A stretch of DNA of 64,000 nucleotides from Psychrobacillus antarcticus (GTDB lineage: Bacteria > Bacillota > Bacilli > Bacillales_A > Planococcaceae): contig NZ_JAIZDB010000013.1 in the NCBI RefSeq assembly GCF_029533155.1, positions 31,631-95,630 on the forward strand, given 5' to 3'. The first letter of the stretch is position 1. Every line of letters begins with the position of its first letter. The notes beneath the pieces are model-generated. The model was given only the letters and a program-made list of their open reading frames with translations. It ran no database searches and was not told the origin of the DNA. The translations under genes were made by a program, and so were the position numbers. This document shows positions 59,483-64,000 of the stretch, in pieces.

Positions 59483-59599
59483 TAACCCGTTCAGTTCAAT
59501 GTTACAAACATTCAAAAAAACATTAGAATTAACATACCAATTAGCTTTATTTTTGACGCATAAAATGGCTTAGTTCTCCTGGAGTGAGAACTAAGCCAT
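59483..59599 (+). repeat. Small hairpin repeat, member 3
   Basis: TAACCCGTTCAG (59483-59494), then ACAAACATTCAAA, a private insertion of about 45 bases, then a 14-bp perfect stem ATGGCTTAGTTCTC with a seven-base loop (59565-59599). It is the inverted copy of member 2, about 5 kb away. The rest of the gap up to 59683 shows nothing else. Confidence 0.7.
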
Positions 59600-59683
59600 A
59601 ACTATTTCAACATCCGAATCATTTACTCCTTCTTGAAGCAAAGCACCAGTCACTTTAAGAAGATCGGGATAATTTCACTTGCT

Positions 59684-60337
59684 TCACAGTTGTTCATACC
59701 TATAATTTGTAAGTGATTGTATGAATTCGTGTACGCTACTAAACATTTGGTCTGGTTGAACACTAAATTCTAGTGTCTGGTAATCTGGCAACCATTGTAC
59801 TCCGATTGTATGTACGTTAGCTTGTTTACCAGCCAGAATGTCAGCTTCACTGTCCCCTATGAAAACAGCTTCGGTGTTTTTTATGCTAAGTTGTTCCAAC
59901 GCTTTATTTACTCCCTCTGGATGGGGTTTTGGAATATCAACATCATCACCAGTAATGATTACATCAAATAAGTCATTCATATTAAGGAATTCTAAAGAAA
60001 TAAGCAGACTTCTACTTGCTTTTCCTGTTACAATCCCTAATTTATAACCATCTCTTTTTAATAGCAGAAGTAAATCGCTAATTCCCTCATTATCCAAAAC
60101 GAGTTCTCTGTGCTTTTCGGCATATTTTTTATAATATAGTTCGATTGCTTTGTCATGATTTGAATCTATAAGGTTTTCTATGATGATTCCAGTTTCAGAT
60201 GGACCGAACATAGCTTTAATCTCATCTGAAGTTACTTCAATGTTGTCAAATTCCTTAAATACAGCTTGAAACGCATAAAAACAAATCGGCAAAGTATCAG
60301 CAAGAGTACCATCAAAATCAAAAATAATTGCTTTAAT
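59684..60337 (-). CDS. HAD-family phosphatase, phosphoglycolate-phosphatase/PpaX-like, with apparent ATT start
   Basis: A 217-residue HAD hydrolase. The nucleophile motif FDFDGTLADT lies at residues 6-15 when translation starts at 60337, and later motifs are VTGKASRS, the Lys in PKPHPEGV and IGDSEADILAG. No ATG, GTG or TTG start exists upstream of the nucleophile. The only codon with good spacing is ATT, seven bases after AAAGGGAG. The first usual start (TTG 60292) would delete the catalytic Asp. Either a rare ATT start or a gene recently losing its start is possible. It lies 37 bp after the HD gene. Confidence 0.8.
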   Translation of the reverse strand: MKAIIFDFDGTLADTLPICFYAFQAVFKEFDNIEVTSDEIKAMFGPSETGIIIENLIDSNHDKAIELYYKKYAEKHRELVLDNEGISDLLLLLKRDGYKLGIVTGKASRSLLISLEFLNMNDLFDVIITGDDVDIPKPHPEGVNKALEQLSIKNTEAVFIGDSEADILAGKQANVHTIGVQWLPDYQTLEFSVQPDQMFSSVHEFIQSLTNYRYEQL

Positions 60338-60374
60338 AACTACACTCCCTTTATCAATTTTTTAAAAAAACGCC

Positions 60375-61016
60375 TTAATAACTTATTTTGGTATAAATTG
60401 AGTCTTCAACACCTGGAAGTAGTTTATATATGCTCTTATCGAGTAGTCCTTCTAACTCGTTTTTAATAGTATAAAAACCCTGCCAGTGAAGGGAGGTGTG
60501 AGAATTTGTTCCGTGACGTAAACCAACTGATACCAATCTATTTTCAAGTGTAGTAAAACCTTCGGAATCAGCAAGAGCATCACACATAGTGATTACTTTA
60601 TTGTAAATATCATATGTACTGTTTCTATCTAAGACTTCAACCAATTTTATCTTCATATGTTCGGGGACAAGGCTCCAGTCAGCTGCTATTTCTATTTGTT
60701 TATTCCTGTTCGGAAATGAATGTGTAACACAAACAAATGCGTTTCCCAGGAAACCTAATTCCTCAAAATAAGTGTAGCCATCATATGAATGAATAACAGA
60801 TTTAGTAAATCCTTTATACCTACCCATATCGTGTAAGAGGGCAGCATTATAACCTAAATCAACATCAAGTTCATATCCATTATTATTTAATTCCACCAAG
60901 ATGTTTTCAGTTGCTTTTGCAACATTTAGAGAATGTTTAAACCAGGGTCCTTGATTTTGTGCATATGCCCATTCTATAAGCTCTTTTGCATAATCTCTAT
61001 CCAATATATATTTCAT
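60375..61016 (-). CDS. HD-domain phosphohydrolase
   Basis: A 213-residue HD-superfamily protein. The metal-binding His and HD pair appear as WFKHSLNVAKAT, then AALLHDMGRYKG, and the later Asp in CDALADSE. Such proteins hydrolyse nucleotides or other phosphates; no substrate can be assigned. It precedes the HAD gene by 37 bp, so the two probably form an operon. The Shine-Dalgarno is weak. Confidence 0.85.
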   Translation of the reverse strand: MKYILDRDYAKELIEWAYAQNQGPWFKHSLNVAKATENILVELNNNGYELDVDLGYNAALLHDMGRYKGFTKSVIHSYDGYTYFEELGFLGNAFVCVTHSFPNRNKQIEIAADWSLVPEHMKIKLVEVLDRNSTYDIYNKVITMCDALADSEGFTTLENRLVSVGLRHGTNSHTSLHWQGFYTIKNELEGLLDKSIYKLLPGVEDSIYTKISY

Positions 61017-61237
61017 GGGAAGTTTCTCACTTTCTAATTTATTCGTAATCTATTATCTTCTACTATGTAATCAACTAAATTGTCCTATTCTTTAATACGT
61101 ATGATATGAAAAGTAGTTTCAATATTAAGTAAATTATTCATTTAAATCTCTCAAAAAACCATTGCTGCTTACTGAACTAGTCGAGTAGAAGGGAACCTCT
61201 CTACCTTACGGTAGATTGTATTCCTCCCCCCTTCATA

Positions 61238-61271
61238 GAAACCGTGCTTGCGCAATTCACGCACACGGCTC
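61238..61271 (-). ncRNA. Group II intron domain V, relic 1
   Basis: A 34-nt hairpin, GAGCCGTGTGCGTGAATTGC on its 5' side, with the AGC catalytic triad near the base and a CACGG/CCGTG stem. A near-identical 33-nt domain V lies at 62689-62721. Confidence 0.85.
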
Positions 61272-61285
61272 CTCCTAGTCATCAT

Positions 61286-61588
61286 TCAAAAAATGTAGCT
61301 AATCTTCTTTCTTAAATCGTATATATTCACTTTAATTCTTGGTGAAGGTAACGGGTATTTATGAAGAAAGAGATTGAATTTATCCCAAGTAAAGGATTTT
61401 CTTTGACTTCTTCTGTTGAGCCATTTAAAGAGTAAATATTGAATTTTGCCTCTAAATTGGTGAACACTTTGAGTGTTATCCGTGATGCAATAGTAGTTGT
61501 AGTAACCTACAAGCGAGCGTTTAAATCTATCCATCATCATATGAATATCTTTATTTCGGTTACTCTTTATCATTTTCATAGATCGCAT
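61286..61588 (-). pseudogene. Group II intron maturase fragment, C-terminal part
   Basis: A 100-residue fragment with the X/maturase domain signature: VGYYNYYCITDN and FKWLNRRSQRKSFTWDKF. The frame starts inside the other fragment and lacks the whole palm and YADD active site. It overlaps the N-terminal fragment in another frame, showing an internal deletion with frameshift. Confidence 0.85.
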
Positions 61589-61880
61589 TTAGTATTTTTG
61601 TAATGCCTTTCTGTACATTCTTATCTTCATGTTCCGGTATCCCCAATGGTCTTTTGTTGCTGGAGTTAAGCTTAGGGATGTACATTCTCCTTACGGGAAC
61701 AGGGTGATAACTTTTACTTTTGAGCCTACTTACTAAGTCCACTATATTTTCCTCTAGTGTTTCACTGTATCGCTCTTTAGTTGTGCCATTAATCCCAGTT
61801 GCCTTCTTATTAGGTAATTCATGATGGCAATGAACTAGAGATTGCTTATTTAGTAAATGTGCAAAAGATGTAAATTTCAT
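61560..61880 (-). pseudogene. Group II intron reverse transcriptase fragment, N-terminal part
   Basis: A 106-residue fragment with RT0/RT1 signatures: MKFTSFAHLLNK, ATGINGTTKE and RPLGIPEHEDKNVQ. Upstream in frame the sequence reads LSEPR before a stop, so even the true N-terminus is cut. The catalytic domains after residue 90 are absent. Confidence 0.85.
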
Positions 61881-61941
61881 TCTCGGTTCAGATAGAAATC
61901 ATTTGTTAAAACAAAAATCAATCCATTGGTTGTGAATTAAA

Positions 61942-62535
61942 TCAGTATTTCTTATCCAGTAAGTTAATCAATTTTCCCTTTACATCAATCCATTCGGTAT
62001 CAACAATACTGTAAAATATATTGTCGTGAATAGTCCCATCTGCCTTAATCCTATGTTTACGAAATATACCTTCTTTTACTGCGCCTATTCGTTCAACTGC
62101 TTTTTGAGAGCGTACATTTTGTCCACTAATTGAAAATTGAACACGCAGTACCTTCAGTTCTTCAAAACAATATTGAAGTAATAAAAATTTACATTCTGTG
62201 TTCACCTTCGTTCTCCAAACTGATGGAGAAAGCCAAGTCCATCCTATTTCAACATTTCGATTTGCTGTATCTATGTCACCAATACGAGTTGTCCCAATTA
62301 CTTCACCTGACAATTTATCCTTTATTATAAAAGGTAATTGCTTGCAGTCATTTTTGCTTTGTACAGCTATCGTTAAAATTTGTTCTATATCATCAAATGT
62401 TTTAACTTCCCTCCAAGTATATTTCCATACATCAGGGCTTTTTATAGCTTCATATACTTGTTCCTTATATTTCATCTCAAGAGGAACAAGTGTGATTCTA
62501 TTTCCTTCTAATATTAAATTTGTATCAATTTTCAT
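61942..62535 (-). CDS. GNAT N-acetyltransferase of the RimJ/RimL type
   Basis: A 197-residue acetyltransferase. It has the RimL-like N-terminus RITLVPLEMKYKEQVYEAI, GEVIGTTRIGDI, the strand VEIGWTWLSPSVWRT and the CoA-binding tail NVRSQKAVERIGAVKEGIFR. The family includes N-terminal protein and small-molecule acetyltransferases. AAGGAG precedes ATG. It lies between two same-orientation intron relics. This suggests a transferred or rearranged patch. Confidence 0.9.
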   Translation of the reverse strand: MKIDTNLILEGNRITLVPLEMKYKEQVYEAIKSPDVWKYTWREVKTFDDIEQILTIAVQSKNDCKQLPFIIKDKLSGEVIGTTRIGDIDTANRNVEIGWTWLSPSVWRTKVNTECKFLLLQYCFEELKVLRVQFSISGQNVRSQKAVERIGAVKEGIFRKHRIKADGTIHDNIFYSIVDTEWIDVKGKLINLLDKKY

Positions 62536-62631
62536 TGTAATTTATCTCCTTTAACTAATTAAATAGACTTTTCTTCATAATACATCAATACAAAAAATTG
62601 ACGTCAAAAGAGAGAAATTTTTGTTAAACTA

Positions 62632-62810
62632 GTCGAATAGAAGGGAACCTCTCTACCTTACGGTAGATTGTGTTCCTCCCCCCTCACAGAACCGTGCTTG
62701 CGCTATTCACGCACACGGCTCCTCCTAGTCACCATTCACAAAATTTAACTAATCTTTTTTGCTCAGATTTTGCTAATTCTGCTATCCTTACTAGTTTTGT
62801 TTCCATTTAT
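62632..62810 (-). mobile_element. Group II intron relic 2 (internal deletion)
   Basis: The minus strand keeps a 33-nt domain V (62689-62721) and the domain VI hairpin nearly identical to relic 1. It also keeps a 25-codon remnant (62729-62806) in which the intron protein start METKLVRIAELAKSE is joined directly to its last codons, out of frame. The deletion removes nearly the whole reverse transcriptase. The left boundary GAACTAGTCGA-like flank resembles that of relic 1. Confidence 0.85.
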
Positions 62811-63009
62811 TATCCCTATCGCTATGTGTAGTAAATGTGTCCCTAGTAAGGGTGATAATTAGGTAGCAGCCTTTCCTCCATAACGTAATAATGGAAAATT
62901 TTTCTTGGAATTAATAAAGAAACAGACCGTAATGGCAGTTGCTTTAAAAGGTGTTTATTCAATAACACATATTTATTGGCGTTGTGTTTTTCTTTTCATA
63001 ATTCGCTCG
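62811..63009. other. Gap with no recognisable feature
   Basis: An AT-rich stretch upstream of the intron-protein start of relic 2. It may be part of the intron 5' region, but I cannot recognise the intron 5' end signature or any gene. Confidence 0.4.
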
Positions 63010-63480
63010 TTAAGATACACTTTTTTGCAAGAAAGTATCTTTATACATACACAAAAAATTTTCCAATTGTGCTGGAGTTAGAGAATGCAACTCCACAGGA
63101 AAATCCTTTACTTTCAAATACCTCTTGTTTTTCATTTTATCCCTCAGAAGGTTTCTTGCTCCTTCGCGTGCGCCTTGGTGCAAATACACCTTATCAGGTA
63201 CTAATCCGATGCAAGCACCAACCCGTATAGACGCATCATCCGCGGCTAAGGGACCAATTCCTTTAATTTTATTTACCATTTTATATAAATCATGAAATTT
63301 TATTACTTTCGATAATTCTTCAAAATTGTTAAGGATGAATAGTTCCAAATTAGCCTTGGCTGTTTTCTCGACTTGGCATTGATGGGGGTGTGTCTTGCCT
63401 TCCGAAGTAATTGCCCATCCTATTAACTTGGCGAGCATCTTGACATCATTATTATGGCTTTGATAAGAAAAACCGGGCAA
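63010..63480 (-). pseudogene. Unknown protein gene, probably cut at its 5' end by repeat element C
   Basis: A 156-residue frame on the minus strand. The only far-upstream start is TTG at 63480, inside the CCGGGC hairpin of the element, so the first residues (PGFSY) are encoded by the repeat. The likely native codons start after that; ATG at about 63441 has no good ribosome site. The segment KIKGIGPLAADDASIRVG resembles a helix-hairpin-helix, followed by GLVPDKVYLHQGAREGARNL. I do not recognise the family. The element probably replaced its promoter and start. Confidence 0.55.
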
Positions 63481-64000
63481 AAAAACGCCCGGTCCTCTAG
63501 GATCTAAACCTGTTTCTACTGTTTTCGAAGGGCTTTGTACAGATTTATTGCTATATAATTACCATTTGTTTTTTTAAAGATGCTGGTCGTGACTAAAGTC
63601 ACGACCAACATCTTTTTTTCTCGGTAATCTTATGGCTATTAACTGTCCGTCGCCCTTCTACAACTCTTAGAAACAGGTAAGTACATTTTTGGATAACTAG
63701 AGAAAAGATACTTTCCTAATAATTGAGGAGGCTCACGAAGATGCAATTTCGTTCGCTATTTCACTTCTTTATTTAGTAAACACTTACTAATTCTCTTATT
63801 ACCACTATATAAAAGAAGATCTGATTTCTTCCTTATTTATTCAATAATCGATTTTATAACTATATTAACTTTGTCTACTCTTATCGTCTTAGCGATAAGC
63901 TCTGCTAATCTTCTTATCGAGTACTACTCACTTAATTGATTGGAGTGAAAGGTGGCGACTCCAGCGGGATGAGGGAGACAGATGAGACATCACAGCGACG
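63464..64000 (+). repeat. Modular non-coding element, copy C (cut by window end)
   Basis: Same order as copy B: a perfect CCGGGC/GCCCGG hairpin, imperfect palindrome (about 63505-63685) with the 19-bp stem (63576-63615, one mismatch) in an ATTACC/GGTAAT outer stem, AT-rich core, GAGTACTACT boundary (63919) and the start of a GC-rich module that begins like copy B but changes to the copy-A-like variant. The window ends inside this module. It abuts and has truncated the 5' end of the gene at 63010. Confidence 0.85.
63576..63615. repeat. 19-bp inverted repeat inside element C
   Basis: Same as in copies A and B, except for one C-to-A mismatch in the 3' arm. TTTTTTC follows. Confidence 0.85.

Larger units (their letters stand above)
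61180..61924 (-). mobile_element. Group II intron relic 1 (5' end and central part missing)
   Basis: The minus strand keeps the end of the intron: a canonical 34-nt domain V (61238-61271, from GAGCCGTGTGCG to CACGG) and a domain VI hairpin (about 61186-61236). Upstream lie two pieces of the intron-encoded protein (61286-61588 and 61560-61880). The 5' ribozyme domains and the middle of the reverse transcriptase are gone, so it cannot splice or move by itself. It belongs with the bacterial introns whose protein ends in SQRKSFTWD-type maturase sequence. Confidence 0.9.

Overview
The window is a low-GC Firmicute chromosome segment. It carries a long run of genes whose order matches the ytvI-to-ccpA region of Bacillus subtilis: fxsA, pyk, pfkA, accA, accD, dnaE, nrnA, ytpI, ytoI, ytkL, ald, ackA, ytxK, tpx, yteJ, sppA, ytdI, ytcI, a small acid-soluble spore protein, thiI, cysteine desulfurase, ezrA, hisJ, ytsP, ytrP, rpsD, tyrS, acsA, acuABC, ccpA and aroA(G). 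The spore protein and YtvI indicate an endospore former. Gene order and base composition suggest Bacillales, perhaps a Planococcaceae-type genus such as Sporosarcina, Psychrobacillus or Lysinibacillus; the genus is an inference.

Layout. 1-14.5 kb: a minus-strand block of lipid and glycolytic genes (GntR regulator, accD, accA, pfkA, pyk), the replicative DnaE polymerase with NrnA, then YtpI/YtoI/YtkL and an Xaa-Pro peptidase. 15.2-32.7 kb: paired fluoride channels, alanine dehydrogenase, a universal stress protein, the ytxK-ackA pair, tpx, sppA-yteJ, an NAD kinase, RarD, an acyl-CoA synthetase, SASP, thiI with its sulfur donor, ezrA, hisJ and the free-methionine sulfoxide reductase. 33.5-36.4 kb: an accessory island of small single genes (phosphatase, isochorismatase-like, nucleotide kinase-like, acetyltransferase). 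36.5-44.1 kb: a methionine gamma-lyase gene under a perfect CcpA site, a GAF-GGDEF protein, rpsD with its own leader, uvsE, and tyrS with a tyrosine T-box. 44.2-59.1 kb: a class A PBP, SET and phosphotransferase proteins, the divergent acsA/acuABC acetate locus, CcpA, AroA(G), and an unusual long FtsA-like protein. 59-64 kb: a decaying accessory end with HAD and HD proteins, two internally deleted group II intron relics around an acetyltransferase, and a gene cut by a repeat.

The least explained structure is non-coding. Three copies (14.5-15.2, 32.8-33.5 and 63.5-64 kb) of a roughly 750-bp modular element have no plausible ORF. Each copy contains a terminator-like hairpin, a roughly 180-nt imperfect palindrome centred on a 19-bp stem, an AT-rich conserved core, an exchangeable GC-rich hairpin module bounded by short inverted repeats, and a conserved end of about 60 bp. 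A relic of the GC-rich module also lies at 11.12-11.18 kb. A second, smaller hairpin repeat family lies at 53.7, 54.45 and 59.5 kb.

Regulatory logic visible in sequence: a GntR/FadR-type palindrome at the start of the fadR-accDA transcript, a T-box for tyrS, an rpsD leader, a CcpA site on methionine gamma-lyase and a weaker one in acsA/acuA (CcpA itself is encoded here), and a terminator-like hairpin that buries the ackA ribosome binding site.
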